The notes below the pieces were generated by a model. The model saw only the letters and a list, made by a program, of their open reading frames with translations, made no database searches and was not told where the DNA came from. Shown here one piece after another: positions 18,210 through 27,574 of a stretch of 64,000 nucleotides of DNA. Positions within the stretch are counted from its first letter, which is position 1. Every line of letters begins with the position of its first letter. The DNA lies in the NCBI RefSeq assembly GCF_002934455.1, contig NZ_PTIR01000007.1, positions 124,001 through 188,000 of the forward strand. Reading direction: 5' to 3'. Made by a program: the position numbers and the translations under genes. This DNA comes from Trinickia symbiotica. Lineage in GTDB: Bacteria > Pseudomonadota > Gammaproteobacteria > Burkholderiales > Burkholderiaceae.

Positions 18210-18629
18210 ATGAGCGGACTCACATCCGATACGCCCGTACCGACGAGCGTCGTCATTCACGCCGTCTCGCGCGTGCTCGAGTTGCAATACGCCGACGGCC
18301 GAAGCTATCGCGTGCCGTTCGAGCTGTTGCGCGTCTATTCGCCGTCGGCTGAAGTGCGTGGGCACGGGCCGGGGCAGGAGACGCTGCAAACGGGCAAGCG
18401 CGACGTGACGATCGTGGCGATGGAGCCCGTCGGCAATTACGCGCTGCAGCCGACGTTTTCCGACGGGCATTCGACGGGCATCTATTCGTGGGATTTGCTT
18501 TACGAGCTCGCGACACAGAAGGACGCGCTGTGGCGGCAATACCTCGACAAGCTCGCCGCGGCGCGCGTCGATCGCGACGCGCCGATGAGCGCGCCGGACA
18601 CACCGGGCGGGCACGGCCACTGCCACTGA
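18210..18629 (+). CDS. DUF971 (gamma-butyrobetaine hydroxylase-like N-terminal) protein
   Basis: A 139-residue protein made of a single domain of the DUF971/GBBH-like_N family. '[21 protein letters not shown]' near the N-terminus and '[19 protein letters not shown]' in the middle are characteristic. In larger proteins the domain binds metal or accompanies iron-sulfur assembly factors; in this short form its role is not established. The C-terminal tail ends 'HGHCH', a possible metal-binding cluster. It precedes ubiE by 127 bases in the same direction, an arrangement common in beta-proteobacteria. Confidence 0.87.
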   Translation: MSGLTSDTPVPTSVVIHAVSRVLELQYADGRSYRVPFELLRVYSPSAEVRGHGPGQETLQTGKRDVTIVAMEPVGNYALQPTFSDGHSTGIYSWDLLYELATQKDALWRQYLDKLAAARVDRDAPMSAPDTPGGHGHCH

Positions 18630-18756
18630 GGGAGTCCGTGCCAGGGGCCGCGGCGGCAGCTCTCGGCGACGGGCAAGGGATCGTAGTAGATCGCGCACCG
18701 CCGCGGCTGCCGCCGCGCTCGCGCGCAACCATGCAAAAGAAGGGAGGATGTGCGCC

Positions 18757-19488
18757 ATGACCAAGACTCATTTCGGCTACGAGACGGTCGACGAACAAGA
18801 AAAGGCGAAGAAGGTGGCGGGTGTCTTCCATTCGGTCGCCCCGAGCTACGACCTGATGAACGATCTGATGTCGGGCGGGATGCATAGGATCTGGAAACAG
18901 TTCACGATCGCGCAGGCGAACGTGCGGCCCGGGTTCAAGGTACTCGACATCGCGGGCGGCACCGGCGATCTCGCCAAGACGTTCGCGAAGCAGGCGGGAC
19001 AGACCGGCGAAGTCTGGCTGACCGACATCAACGAGTCGATGCTGCGCGTGGGCCGCGACCGGCTGCTCGACGACGGCGTGATCACCCCTGCGCTGCTCTG
19101 CGACGCCGAGAAGATTCCGTTTCCGGGCAACTACTTCGACGTGGTCACGGTCGCTTTCGGCCTGCGCAACATGACGCACAAGGAAATCGCGCTGGCCGAG
19201 ATGCGGCGCGTGCTTAAGCCGGGCGGACGCCTGCTCGTGCTCGAATTCTCGAAAGTCTGGGAGCCGTTGCGCCGCGCCTACGACATCTACTCGTTCAAGG
19301 TGCTCCCCTGGCTCGGCAGCAAGTTCGCGAAGGATGCCGAAAGCTACCGCTATCTCGCCGAATCGATTCGCATGCATCCGGACCAGGACACGTTGAAAAC
19401 AATGATGGAACAAGCAGGACTCGACGCCGTCAAATATTACAATTTGTCAGCTGGCGTGGTAGCCTTGCATGTCGCGACGAAGTATTAG
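18757..19488 (+). CDS. ubiE: Ubiquinone/menaquinone C-methyltransferase
   Basis: SAM-dependent methyltransferase for the C-methylation step of ubiquinone biosynthesis, 243 residues. It has '[14 protein letters not shown]' (the SAM-binding glycine loop), '[15 protein letters not shown]' and '[19 protein letters not shown]', all typical of UbiE. I chose the second ATG (MTKTHFGY) because GGGAGG sits nine bases before it; an ATG at 18748 would touch that Shine-Dalgarno sequence. It leads a cluster with ubiJ and ubiB, as in E. coli, here separated by two extra genes. Confidence 0.95.
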   Translation: MTKTHFGYETVDEQEKAKKVAGVFHSVAPSYDLMNDLMSGGMHRIWKQFTIAQANVRPGFKVLDIAGGTGDLAKTFAKQAGQTGEVWLTDINESMLRVGRDRLLDDGVITPALLCDAEKIPFPGNYFDVVTVAFGLRNMTHKEIALAEMRRVLKPGGRLLVLEFSKVWEPLRRAYDIYSFKVLPWLGSKFAKDAESYRYLAESIRMHPDQDTLKTMMEQAGLDAVKYYNLSAGVVALHVATKY

Positions 19489-19524
19489 CGTCGCTAGCTC
19501 ATTGTTTTAACGGAGGATTTTGAG

Positions 19525-20562
19525 ATGACCGATTCGTTTGGCTGTGCTTTCAAAAATCTTTCAAAGACTCTGGCGAAGCGAATCGGAACGGCGACGGTCG
19601 TCGCGGCGATCGCGGTCGGCACGATCGCGTCGCTCGATGCGCACGCCAAGCGGCTTGGTGGCGGTCGCAGCGTCGGGCGCCAGACGCAGATGGTGCAGCC
19701 GTCGCACAATGCGCCGTCGTCGCCCCGGAACCCGGCCCAGCAACAGCCGATGCAGCAATCGGCACAACCGTCTCAGGCGCAGCGCGCGCAACAGTCCCCA
19801 TCGCCGCAACCCGCGCCCGCCGCTTCGCCGCGTTCGCGCTGGCTCGGGCCGATCGCCGGGCTCGCGGCGGGTCTCGGCATCGCGGCGCTCTTGTCGCATT
19901 TCGGCCTCGGCTCCGCGTTCGCCGGGGCGATGGCGAACATCATCGTCATTGCGCTGCTTGCGATGATCGGCATCTGGCTCGTGCGCAAGCTCATGTCGCG
20001 TGGCCGACGCGCGCCGTCGCCCGCCTACGGCACGGCCGGCGCGGCGACGGGTGCACCGCCGCTCGGTTCGCGGCCATTCGCAGAGAGCCGCATGCAGGCG
20101 GGCGACGATGAGGCGTTCGGCCGCCCGGCGGGCGGCGCCGTGTGGTCGGGCCCGGGACAGTCCGCGGGCATGGCGGCGACGCTGCCCGCCGGTTTCGATG
20201 CGGCAACGTTCCTGCATCACGCCAAACTCAACTTCGCGCGCTTGCAGGCGGCGTGGGACGCGGGCAATCTCGCCGAGATCCGCGATCTCACGACGCCCGA
20301 AATGTTCACCGAGCTCAAACGTGACATCGACGCGCGCGGCCGCGAGCCGAACCGGACCGACGTCGTCCAGTTGAACGGCGAACTGCTAGGCATCGAAGAC
20401 CGCGGCTCCGAGTATCTCGCGAGTGTTCGCTTCAGCGGGCTCATTCGCGAATCGGCTGGCGCGCCGGCCGAGCCGTTTTCGGAGGTATGGAATCTGTCGA
20501 AGTCGGCGCGCGCAGGCGAGGGCTGGTTGCTTGCCGGAATCCAACAGTCCGCGCTTCATTAG
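19525..20562 (+). CDS. Tim44-like domain membrane protein
   Basis: A 345-residue envelope protein. The N-terminus carries a signal-like hydrophobic stretch ending 'ASLDAHA', followed by a Gln/Pro/Ser-rich linker (residues about 55-105), two hydrophobic segments ('PIAGLAAGLGIAALLSHFG' and 'MANIIVIALLAMIGIWLV'), and a C-terminal Tim44-like domain (about 220-345, 'FLHHAKLNFARLQAAWDAGN'). The Tim44 domain is a membrane-associated fold; its bacterial role is undefined. GGAGG lies eight bases before the start. The position between ubiE and ubiJ hints at, but does not prove, a link with ubiquinone biosynthesis. Confidence 0.88.
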   Translation: MTDSFGCAFKNLSKTLAKRIGTATVVAAIAVGTIASLDAHAKRLGGGRSVGRQTQMVQPSHNAPSSPRNPAQQQPMQQSAQPSQAQRAQQSPSPQPAPAASPRSRWLGPIAGLAAGLGIAALLSHFGLGSAFAGAMANIIVIALLAMIGIWLVRKLMSRGRRAPSPAYGTAGAATGAPPLGSRPFAESRMQAGDDEAFGRPAGGAVWSGPGQSAGMAATLPAGFDAATFLHHAKLNFARLQAAWDAGNLAEIRDLTTPEMFTELKRDIDARGREPNRTDVVQLNGELLGIEDRGSEYLASVRFSGLIRESAGAPAEPFSEVWNLSKSARAGEGWLLAGIQQSALH

Positions 20563-20712
20563 AGCGGGCCAATTCAGTTTGAAGGTTGGGTGCCGCGTGA
20601 ACGAGTGTGAACGTGGCAAAGACGACAAAATCCAGCCGGCCAATGGTTCTTGCAATCGCCCGCAATCGCGAGCTGGGAGCGGGAAGCGGTCGGCCCAGCC
20701 ACACTTGCTTTT

Positions 20713-21327
20713 ATGAGGATATTCATCCTGATTGCGATGGCGATTTCTGCAACAAGCGTCTCGCCACATGCCAATGCTGATCCGATGCGGCGTCTCAATA
20801 CAATTGACGTCGACAATTATGGTGCAAACAATCCTCGATTTGAAATGACGCAAGAGTTTGCCGCCTGCGCGAAAACCGTCGCGGGGAAGGGAAACTTTGC
20901 GTTGGAACGAGGGTGGGGCGAAAAATACAGGTACTATGAACTTCTTTCGGAAGACAACTGTTTCTACGAAACCAAGGAGTTACGCTGGCTCGTAACAGCG
21001 TCCCGGCAAGAGGACAACTTCCGGTGGCAATGCCGCATGCGTTTGACCAATCGGTTTGATGCAGAAATTCGTTGGTTTCGAACGAAAGTCGAAGTAGAAC
21101 CCGTAGACCCGGTCGCGCCGGGAGCGTCCGATCTCTGCACCGACGGCACGCTTTTCAAGTCGGCGATCTGTGAAAGTTCCGACAAGGCGAGTTGGGAGCG
21201 AGCCAATTGCCTCAATCAAGATTCCGACATGCATGGGAACATCCTAATCAAACTAGGCGGTCCGCCATTGCCGGCTGCGCCGGCTTCGTGGTCGGTCAAC
21301 CCGTTGACCACGAGTGCGTCTCAGTAA
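20713..21327 (+). CDS. Exported protein of unknown function
   Basis: I do not recognise this 204-residue protein. It begins with a short signal peptide (MRIFILIAMAISATS, probable cleavage after 'HANA') and the mature part has several cysteines (AACAKT, DNCFYE, WQCRMR, DLCTDG, AICESS, ANCLNQ), suggesting a disulfide-bonded periplasmic protein. The base composition is visibly lower in GC and less codon-biased than its neighbours, as expected for acquired DNA. The frame extends upstream to 20650, but the ATG at 20713 immediately before the signal peptide is the sensible start. It separates the Tim44-like gene from ubiJ. Confidence 0.65.
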   Translation: MRIFILIAMAISATSVSPHANADPMRRLNTIDVDNYGANNPRFEMTQEFAACAKTVAGKGNFALERGWGEKYRYYELLSEDNCFYETKELRWLVTASRQEDNFRWQCRMRLTNRFDAEIRWFRTKVEVEPVDPVAPGASDLCTDGTLFKSAICESSDKASWERANCLNQDSDMHGNILIKLGGPPLPAAPASWSVNPLTTSASQ

Positions 21328-21454
21328 GCGCGCCCGTTGCTGATCGGTGCTGCCTGTCGCGCCGCGCGCCGGTGACAGGCGCGGCGTCGTGTCGTCACCG
21401 TCGGGGCGTCGACCGCCGGAGCATGTCGCCGGCGGCCGGCGGTCGATCGGACGC

Positions 21455-21504
21455 TACAATAGAGGCCCGCGTAGGCCACCTCGCTCGCGCGGGCTTTTCA
21501 TTTT
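21455..21504 (+). promoter_or_regulatory. TACAAT box and terminator-like hairpin in the ubiJ leader
   Basis: TACAAT at 21455-21460 resembles a -10 element, without a strong -35. Just downstream, 21463-21471 (aggcccgcg) can pair with 21488-21496 (cgcgggctt), a 9-bp stem with one G-T pair, followed by TTTTCATTTT. This has the shape of an intrinsic terminator, only 16 bases before the ubiJ ATG at 21513. It may attenuate ubiJ-ubiB or simply end a short transcript. The hairpin is seen in the sequence; the function is inferred. Confidence 0.45.
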
Positions 21505-21512
21505 CGAGCCCG

Positions 21513-22136
21513 ATGATCCTCGCCGCCAAACCGATTGCCGCCGCTGTCAATCACCTGCTCGCTCGCGAAGCCTGGGCGCGCGAGCGCCTGGCGCCCTATG
21601 CGGGCAAGACGGCCCGGCTCGCCTTCTCGTCCGTCGCCGTGACGTTCGTCGTCCAACCCGACGGCTATCTAAATGGTATCGACGAGACGGAGGCGCCGCA
21701 GGTCGACGTGGCGATCGCCGTCCCGGCTGATGCCTTGCCCGCCTTCGTGCAAGGCGGCCAGGCCGCGGTTATGAAGCATGTGAAGATCGAGGGCGACGCC
21801 GAGTTCGCGACGCTCCTCGGCAAGCTGGCCGAGCATTTGCGCTGGGAGCCTGAAGAAGACCTCGCCAAGGTGATCGGCGATGCACCGGCGTATCGAGTCG
21901 CCACGCTCGTGCGAATGGCCGGCGAGCAGGCGACACGTGCCGGGCGCAATTTGCGCGATTCGGTTGCGGAGTATCTGCTCGATGAAAATCCGCAGCTCGT
22001 GCGGCGTGCATCGCTCGATCTTTTCAATGCGGAGCTTGCACGCGCACGCGACGCGCTCGCGCGGCTCGAAAAGCGCGTCGAACGCATCGAGCGCGGCGGG
22101 CGAGCGGTCAGCGTACCCTTGCGCGGCGTGCGCTAG
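21513..22136 (+). CDS. ubiJ: Ubiquinone biosynthesis accessory factor UbiJ (SCP2 domain)
   Basis: A 207-residue lipid-binding protein of the UbiJ family, which helps the cytoplasmic Ubi complex hold hydrophobic intermediates during aerobic ubiquinone synthesis. The N-terminal half is an SCP2-like sterol-carrier fold ('[13 protein letters not shown]', '[20 protein letters not shown]'), and the C-terminal half is helical with a predicted coiled coil ('[14 protein letters not shown]'). The start at 21513 gives the usual family length; the frame is open further upstream but lacks signals. ubiB follows after 25 bases. Presence between ubiE and ubiB is the classical arrangement. Confidence 0.9.
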   Translation: MILAAKPIAAAVNHLLAREAWARERLAPYAGKTARLAFSSVAVTFVVQPDGYLNGIDETEAPQVDVAIAVPADALPAFVQGGQAAVMKHVKIEGDAEFATLLGKLAEHLRWEPEEDLAKVIGDAPAYRVATLVRMAGEQATRAGRNLRDSVAEYLLDENPQLVRRASLDLFNAELARARDALARLEKRVERIERGGRAVSVPLRGVR

Positions 22137-22161
22137 ACGTCGGCCCCGGGATTTTTCCTCC

Positions 22162-23739
22162 ATGCGTCTTCTGCGCTTTATCAAGATCGTCTTCACCGTC
22201 ATCCGTTTCGGCCTCGACGAGATGATGCTCGCGCGCATCAAGGATCGCCGCGTGCGATTGCTGCTTCGCATCGGCACGATCGGCCGCCGCTTCAAGTCGC
22301 CGCCGGCCGTGCGGCTGCGGCTTGCCCTGGAAAGCCTCGGCCCGATCTTCGTCAAGTTCGGCCAGGTGCTTTCGACGCGGCGCGACCTGCTTTCGACCGA
22401 AGTTGCCGTGGAGCTCGCGAAGCTCCAGGATCAGGTGCCCCCATTCGATTCCAACGTGGCGATCGGGATCATCGAAAAATCGCTCGGCGCGAGCGTCGAC
22501 GTGCTCTTCGACGATTTCGAGCGAATTCCCGTGGCGAGCGCTTCCATCGCCCAGGTGCATTTCGCCAGAGTGAAATCGGGGCAACACGCCGGCAAGCCCG
22601 TGGCCGTGAAGGTGCTGCGGCCAAACATGCTGCCCGTCATCGATTCGGACCTCGCGCTCTTGCGCGATCTCGCCGTCTGGGCCGAGCGCCTTTGGGCCGA
22701 CGGCAAGCGCTTGAAGCCGCGCGAAGTCGTCGCCGAATTCGACAAGTATCTGCACGACGAGCTCGATCTCATGCGCGAGGCGGCCAACGGCAGCCAGCTG
22801 CGCCGCAACTTCGCCGGACTCGATCTGCTGCTCGTTCCCGAGATGTACTGGGAGTTCTGCACGCCGAGCGTGCTCGTCATGGAGCGTATGGTCGGTGTGC
22901 CCATCAGCCAGGTCGAGACGCTGCGGGAGGCGGGGGTCGACATACCGAAGCTCGCGCGCGAAGGGGTCGAGATTTTTTTCACGCAGGTTTTCCGCGACGG
23001 CTTTTTTCATGCCGATATGCACCCGGGCAACATCCAGGTGAGCCTTGATCCCGCGCATTTCGGCCGCTATATCGCGCTCGATTTCGGCATCATCGGCGCG
23101 CTTTCGGACTTCGACAAAAATTACCTCGCGCAGAACTTTCTCGCATTTTTCAAGCGCGATTACCACCGCGTCGCGACGCTTCACCTCGAGTCGGGCTGGG
23201 TGCCGCCCACGACGCGCGTCGAGGAACTCGAAAGCGCGATTCGTGCCGTTTGCGAACCCTACTTCGACCGGGCGCTGAAGGACATCTCGCTCGGCCAGGT
23301 GCTGATGCGGCTTTTCTCGACCTCGCGGCGGTTCAATGTCGAAATCCAGCCGCAACTCGTCCTGCTGCAGAAGACCATGCTCAACGTCGAAGGTCTCGGC
23401 CGCTCGCTCGACCCGGAGCTGGATCTCTGGAAGACCGCGAAGCCGTATCTCGAGCGCTGGATGAACGAGCAAGTCGGCTTACGCGGCTGGTACGAGCGGC
23501 TCAAGATCGAGGCGCCGCAATGGAGCAAGACGCTGCCGCAGCTGCCGCGGCTTGTGCACAACGTGCTCGCCGACGTGCGCGAGGGCTCGCGTTCGCCGAA
23601 CGACGCCGTCATGGAGATGCTGCTCGTCGAGCACCGGCGCACGAATCGGCTGCTGCAGGCGCTGCTGCTGTTCGGCGTGGCGGTCGGCGTCGGGGCCGTC
23701 GTCGCGCGCTTCTGGCTCGTGGTGGCATATGGGGCTTGA
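22162..23739 (+). CDS. ubiB: Ubiquinone biosynthesis regulatory protein kinase-like UbiB
   Basis: A 525-residue member of the ABC1/ADCK/UbiB atypical kinase family needed for ubiquinone biosynthesis. Visible family marks are the 'KFGQ' motif ('[17 protein letters not shown]'), the Ala-rich loop '[11 protein letters not shown]' replacing a kinase glycine loop, 'KVLRPNM', 'HADMHPGNI' (catalytic-loop equivalent) and 'ALDFGIIG' (DFG equivalent). The C-terminus is a membrane hairpin ('[20 protein letters not shown]'). ATG 22162 is chosen by comparison with the family start MRLLRF. It completes the ubiE-ubiJ-ubiB set. Confidence 0.96.
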   Translation: MRLLRFIKIVFTVIRFGLDEMMLARIKDRRVRLLLRIGTIGRRFKSPPAVRLRLALESLGPIFVKFGQVLSTRRDLLSTEVAVELAKLQDQVPPFDSNVAIGIIEKSLGASVDVLFDDFERIPVASASIAQVHFARVKSGQHAGKPVAVKVLRPNMLPVIDSDLALLRDLAVWAERLWADGKRLKPREVVAEFDKYLHDELDLMREAANGSQLRRNFAGLDLLLVPEMYWEFCTPSVLVMERMVGVPISQVETLREAGVDIPKLAREGVEIFFTQVFRDGFFHADMHPGNIQVSLDPAHFGRYIALDFGIIGALSDFDKNYLAQNFLAFFKRDYHRVATLHLESGWVPPTTRVEELESAIRAVCEPYFDRALKDISLGQVLMRLFSTSRRFNVEIQPQLVLLQKTMLNVEGLGRSLDPELDLWKTAKPYLERWMNEQVGLRGWYERLKIEAPQWSKTLPQLPRLVHNVLADVREGSRSPNDAVMEMLLVEHRRTNRLLQALLLFGVAVGVGAVVARFWLVVAYGA

Positions 23740-23815
23740 AGTTCCGAATCGCCGCCCCCATCTCACTAGCGCCTTTCGGCCGCGGCCCGACATCGGGGCG
23801 TCAGCCGATTACGGC

Positions 23816-23821
23816 TATAAT
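23816..23821 (+). promoter_or_regulatory. Candidate -10 box of the FmdB-like gene
   Basis: A perfect TATAAT stands 55 bases before the start of the zinc-ribbon gene. The region 17 bases upstream (TCGGGG) is a poor -35, so the promoter may depend on an extended or activated form. Confidence 0.45.
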
Positions 23822-23875
23822 TCAACGTTTTGCAAGCTTTGAACCGTTTTCGTCGGAATTGACGGGAAGAGAATC

Positions 23876-24250
23876 ATGCCGATCTACGCTTATCGTTGCG
23901 AATCGTGCGGCTTCGAGAAAGACGTCCTGCAGAAGATCAGCGATGCGCCGCTCACGCAGTGTCCCGAATGCCACAGTGAAACATTCCGCAAGCAGTTGAC
24001 GGCGGCCGGCTTTCAATTGAAGGGCTCCGGTTGGTATGTCACCGATTTCCGCGGTGGCTCGAGCGGCGGAAAGGGCGCGAACGGCGCCAAGGGCGCCGAC
24101 AGCGGCACGAAGGAAGCCGGCGGGTCGAATTCCGGCGAGTCGAATGCCGGCGCGACGAATGCCGGCGCGGCGAATGCCGGTGCGGCGACGGGCGCGCCCA
24201 CGAGTACGGCGAGCTCGACGGCCGCTGCATCGAGTACGTCGGACGCGTGA
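23876..24250 (+). CDS. FmdB-like zinc-ribbon protein with Asn/Ala/Gly repeat tail
   Basis: A 124-residue protein with an N-terminal FmdB/CxxC_CxxC zinc ribbon: 'MPIYAYRCESCGFE' and 'QCPECHS' supply the four metal-binding cysteines. Proteins of this type are named after a formamidase regulator, but most have no proven function. The second half is low-complexity: first a Gly/Lys-rich stretch, then repeated units of (S/A)NAGA(A/T) encoded by 15-base repeats around 24128-24187, ending in an Ser/Ala/Thr tail. The tail is probably disordered. It lies before a DUF502 gene and aspS, a common neighbourhood in this group. Confidence 0.87.
   Translation: MPIYAYRCESCGFEKDVLQKISDAPLTQCPECHSETFRKQLTAAGFQLKGSGWYVTDFRGGSSGGKGANGAKGADSGTKEAGGSNSGESNAGATNAGAANAGAATGAPTSTASSTAAASSTSDA
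24128..24187 (+). repeat. 15-base tandem repeat inside the FmdB-like gene
   Basis: About four imperfect tandem units of the form tcgaatgccggcgcg encode NSGES-NAGAT-NAGAA-NAGAA. Because the unit is a multiple of three, copy-number changes would keep the frame. Confidence 0.8.
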
Positions 24251-24386
24251 CACGGTTCGGGCGGAAGGCGTGGCCGGAACGCCGGCGAGCGCACCGTCCG
24301 GGTGCCGTCGCCAGTCGCTGCCGCTCGACCTGCAGTAAGCGGCTCGCACCCTGCGCCGACTCTTTTCCGTGGCGCACGACTACCCT

Positions 24387-24410
24387 CCCGGAGGGGGCTT
24401 GCCCCCCGGG
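24387..24410 (+). terminator. GC-rich hairpin downstream of the FmdB-like gene
   Basis: Cccgg..gggg and cccc..ccggg form a strong stem around a short CTTGC loop, 137 bases after the stop codon. There is no T-run, so it is a weak terminator candidate. The surrounding bases 24251-24509 hold no gene that I can support. Confidence 0.35.
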
Positions 24411-24509
24411 GAACGTTCGTGGCGCCGGTTTCGCGCCAAGGCAGCCGAAGTCCCTCGGGGGCACGGAACGAAGTGAGCGCGGGGGCTCTAAAAATTTCTG
24501 GCGGTACTC

Positions 24510-25160
24510 ATGAAGAAGACGACGCTCAAATCCGTGTTCCTTACCGGTCTGCTCGTTATCGTGCCCTTGGCCGTCACGCTGTGGGTGCTCGGGCTCATCA
24601 TCGGCACGATGGACCAGACGCTGCTACTCCTGCCATCCTCGTGGCAACCGGAGAAGCTTTTCGGCTTCCATCTGCCGGGCATCGGTGCGCTGCTGACGAT
24701 CGCATTCATCTTCGTCGTCGGTCTCTTCACGCAGAACTTGGTCGGTCAGAAACTCGTCACCTGGTGGGATGCGATCGTCCGCCACATCCCGGTCGTCGGG
24801 CCCCTTTACACGAGCGTGAAGCAGGTTTCCGACACGCTGCTTTCGAGCAGCGGCAACGCGTTTCGAAAGGCGCTCCTGATCGAGTATCCGCGGCGCGGCT
24901 CATACACGATTGCCTTCCTGACCGGCGCGCCCGGCGGCGACGTCGTCAATCATTTGCAGGAAGAGCATGTGAGCGTTTATGTCCCGACCACGCCGAATCC
25001 GACGTCGGGCTTTTTCCTGATGGTGCCGAGAAGCGAGGTCGTCGAGCTCGACATGAGCGTCGATGCGGCCCTGAAGTACATCGTCTCGATGGGCGTCGTC
25101 GCCCCGGCCGCGCCGACGCCGGTTGCGCCGATACGACGTCCGGTCGAGCCGCCCCTTTAA
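24510..25160 (+). CDS. DUF502 inner-membrane protein
   Basis: A 216-residue protein of the DUF502 family, widespread and of unknown function. Two membrane helices are clear: residues about 8-28 ('SVFLTGLLVIVPLAVTLWVL') and about 56-74 ('GIGALLTIAFIFVVGLFTQN'). The family motif 'RHIPVVGPLYTSVKQVSDT' follows. The C-terminal half, with 'GFFLMVPRSEVVELDMSVDA', would be cytoplasmic. The tail is Pro/Ala-rich. It precedes aspS by 57 bases and is probably cotranscribed with it. Confidence 0.9.
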   Translation: MKKTTLKSVFLTGLLVIVPLAVTLWVLGLIIGTMDQTLLLLPSSWQPEKLFGFHLPGIGALLTIAFIFVVGLFTQNLVGQKLVTWWDAIVRHIPVVGPLYTSVKQVSDTLLSSSGNAFRKALLIEYPRRGSYTIAFLTGAPGGDVVNHLQEEHVSVYVPTTPNPTSGFFLMVPRSEVVELDMSVDAALKYIVSMGVVAPAAPTPVAPIRRPVEPPL

Positions 25161-25217
25161 TGCGAAGCGCGCCGCGTGGCGCGTCCCGCTCATTCATGCA
25201 AACGAAAGACGAACACC

Positions 25218-27020
25218 ATGTCGATGAGATCTGAATACTGCGGTCTGGTGACCGAACACCTGCTGGGCCAATCCGTCGCGCTGTGCGGATGGGTGCATCG
25301 CCGGCGCGACCATGGCGGCGTCATTTTCATCGACCTGCGCGATCGCGAGGGGCTCGTTCAGGTCGTCTGCGACCCGGATCGCCCCGAGATGTTCAAGGCG
25401 GCCGAGGGCGTGCGCAACGAGTTTTGCGTGCGCATCGTCGGGGTCGTGCGCAACCGCCCCGAGGGCACGGTCAACACGGGCTTGAAGAGCGGCAAGATCG
25501 AGGTGCTTTGCCATGAGCTGACGGTGTTGAACGCATCGGTCACGCCGCCGTTCCAGCTCGACGACGACAATCTTTCCGAAACGACGCGCCTGACCCACCG
25601 CGTGCTCGATCTGCGCCGCCCGCAGATGCAGGAGAACCTGCGTCTGCGCTACCGGGTGGCCATGGAGGTGCGCAAGTACCTCGACGCGCAAGGCTTCATC
25701 GACATCGAAACGCCGATGCTCACGAAGAGCACGCCTGAAGGCGCGCGCGACTATCTCGTGCCGTCGCGCGTCAACGCGGGGCAGTTCTTCGCGCTGCCGC
25801 AATCGCCGCAGCTCTTCAAGCAGCTTCTGATGGTCGCGAACTTCGATCGCTACTATCAGATCGTGAAGTGCTTCCGTGACGAGGACTTGCGCGCCGACCG
25901 CCAGCCCGAGTTCACGCAGATCGACTGCGAGACCTCGTTCCTTTCCGAGCAGGACATCCGCGACCTCTTCGAGAAGATGATTCGCCACGTGTTCAAGGAA
26001 ACGATCGACGTGGCGCTCGACGATCCGTTCCCCGTCATGCAATACGCCGAGGCGATGGCGCGCTTCGGCTCGGACAAGCCCGATCTGCGCGTGAAGCTCG
26101 AGTTCACCGAGCTCACGGATGCGATGAAGGACGTCGAGTTCAAGGTATTCAGCACGCCGGCCAACAGCAAGGATGGGCGAGTCGCCGCATTGCGCGTGCC
26201 GAAGGGCGGTGAGCTCACGCGCGGCGACATCGACGGTTATACCGAGTTCGTGCGCATCTACGGCGCGAAGGGCCTCGCCTGGATCAAGGTCAACGATGCG
26301 GCAAAGGGGCGCGACGGTTTGCAAAGCCCGATCGTCAAGAACCTGCACGATGCCGCGATCGCCGCGATCCTCGAACGCACGGGTGCACGGGATGGCGACA
26401 TCGTCTTCTTCGCAGCGGACCGCGCGAAGGTCGTCAACGACAGCCTCGGCGCGCTGCGTCTGAAGATTGGCCACTCGGAGTTCGGCAAGGCGAACGGCCT
26501 CGTCGAGCACGGTTGGAAGCCGCTTTGGGTCATCGATTTTCCGATGTTCGAGTACGACGAAGAAGAAGCACGCTACGTCGCCGCGCATCACCCGTTCACG
26601 AGCCCGAAGGACGAGCATCTCGAGTATCTCGAGAGTGACCCTGGCCGATGCCTGGCCAAGGCCTATGATATGGTGCTGAACGGATGGGAAATCGGCGGCG
26701 GCTCGGTGCGGATCTACCGAGAGGACGTTCAAAGCAAGGTGTTCCGTGCACTGAAGATCGGGCCGGAGGAGGCGCGGGCGAAGTTCGGCTTCCTGCTTGA
26801 CGCGTTGCAGTACGGCGCGCCGCCGCACGGCGGCATTGCGTTCGGTCTCGATCGCATCGTGACGATGATGGCCGGCGCCGATTCGATACGCGACGTCATC
26901 GCCTTCCCGAAGACGCAGCGCGCGCAGGATCTGCTGACGCAGGCGCCGAGCGCTGTCGATGAGCGCCAGTTGCGCGAGCTGCATATCCGCTTGCGTCAAC
27001 CGGAACAATCGAAGGTCTGA
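25218..27020 (+). CDS. aspS: Aspartyl-tRNA synthetase, probably non-discriminating
   Basis: Class II aminoacyl-tRNA synthetase of 600 residues. The N-terminal OB-fold anticodon-binding domain includes '[15 protein letters not shown]'; motif 2 is '[19 protein letters not shown]'; motif 3 is '[13 protein letters not shown]'; a GAD insertion domain lies between. His32 and Gly83 occupy the positions that in Pseudomonas aeruginosa mark an enzyme charging both tRNA-Asp and tRNA-Asn, in contrast to Leu and Lys in E. coli. Such an enzyme needs GatCAB to make Asn-tRNA. I chose MSMRSEYCG as start; the frame is open 14 codons further upstream. A strong terminator follows. Confidence 0.97.
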   Translation: MSMRSEYCGLVTEHLLGQSVALCGWVHRRRDHGGVIFIDLRDREGLVQVVCDPDRPEMFKAAEGVRNEFCVRIVGVVRNRPEGTVNTGLKSGKIEVLCHELTVLNASVTPPFQLDDDNLSETTRLTHRVLDLRRPQMQENLRLRYRVAMEVRKYLDAQGFIDIETPMLTKSTPEGARDYLVPSRVNAGQFFALPQSPQLFKQLLMVANFDRYYQIVKCFRDEDLRADRQPEFTQIDCETSFLSEQDIRDLFEKMIRHVFKETIDVALDDPFPVMQYAEAMARFGSDKPDLRVKLEFTELTDAMKDVEFKVFSTPANSKDGRVAALRVPKGGELTRGDIDGYTEFVRIYGAKGLAWIKVNDAAKGRDGLQSPIVKNLHDAAIAAILERTGARDGDIVFFAADRAKVVNDSLGALRLKIGHSEFGKANGLVEHGWKPLWVIDFPMFEYDEEEARYVAAHHPFTSPKDEHLEYLESDPGRCLAKAYDMVLNGWEIGGGSVRIYREDVQSKVFRALKIGPEEARAKFGFLLDALQYGAPPHGGIAFGLDRIVTMMAGADSIRDVIAFPKTQRAQDLLTQAPSAVDERQLRELHIRLRQPEQSKV

Positions 27021-27042
27021 GAGGGCTTCGCTGTTTTGTTGG

Positions 27043-27073
27043 AAGAAAAAGGCGCGTCGGCGCCTTTTTTCTT
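27043..27073 (+). terminator. Intrinsic terminator after aspS
   Basis: The sequence gaagaaaaaggcgc is mirrored by gcgcctttttt around the loop gtcg, giving a stem flanked by A- and T-runs, 22 bases after the aspS stop. This is a textbook bidirectional-looking intrinsic terminator. Confidence 0.88.
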
Positions 27074-27097
27074 CTCGCGGGCTAGGATGGAAAAACT

Positions 27098-27574
27098 ATG
27101 CAAAAGCCGCCAAAGATTCCGGAGTCCGTCCTCGTCGTCATCTACACGCCCGAGCTCGACGTGCTGATCATGGAGCGCGCCGATCGCCCGGGGTTCTGGC
27201 AATCGGTGACCGGCTCGAAAGACCATCTCGATGAACCGCTCATACAGACAGCCGTGCGCGAAGTAGCGGAGGAGACGGGGATCGAGATCGGCGGTGACCA
27301 AGTGCCGGCCGATGCACTGATCGACTGGCATCACCAGATCGAGTACGAAATCTATCCCGTCTGGCGGCATCGATACGCCGAGGGCATCACCCGCAACGTC
27401 GAGCATTGGTTCGGGCTCGAGGTGCCCTACCGGAAGGCGGTGACACTGGCGCCGCGCGAGCACACCGCGTATTTGTGGCTGCCCTATGCCGAAGCGGCGG
27501 CACGCTGCTTCTCCTCGTCGAACCGCGACGCGATCCTCGAACTGCCGCGCCGCGCGCGTGCACGGGACGAATGA
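27098..27574 (+). CDS. nudB: Dihydroneopterin triphosphate diphosphatase (Nudix)
   Basis: A 158-residue Nudix hydrolase. It resembles NudB, which removes pyrophosphate from dihydroneopterin triphosphate in folate synthesis. The Nudix box reads 'GSKDHLDEPLIQTAVREVAE' and continues ETGI, with the essential REVAEE core; one extra residue lies between the first Gly and Glu compared with the standard spacing. 'WQSVTGS' and 'VEHWFGLEVP' also match the NudB subgroup. The gene overlaps the next by ATGA, so the two are translationally coupled. Confidence 0.88.
   Translation: MQKPPKIPESVLVVIYTPELDVLIMERADRPGFWQSVTGSKDHLDEPLIQTAVREVAEETGIEIGGDQVPADALIDWHHQIEYEIYPVWRHRYAEGITRNVEHWFGLEVPYRKAVTLAPREHTAYLWLPYAEAAARCFSSSNRDAILELPRRARARDE

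Noticed and set aside
24128-24187. Short regular repeats considered as a CRISPR array
   Set aside because: The units are 15 bases, contiguous, without spacers, and lie in frame inside a gene.
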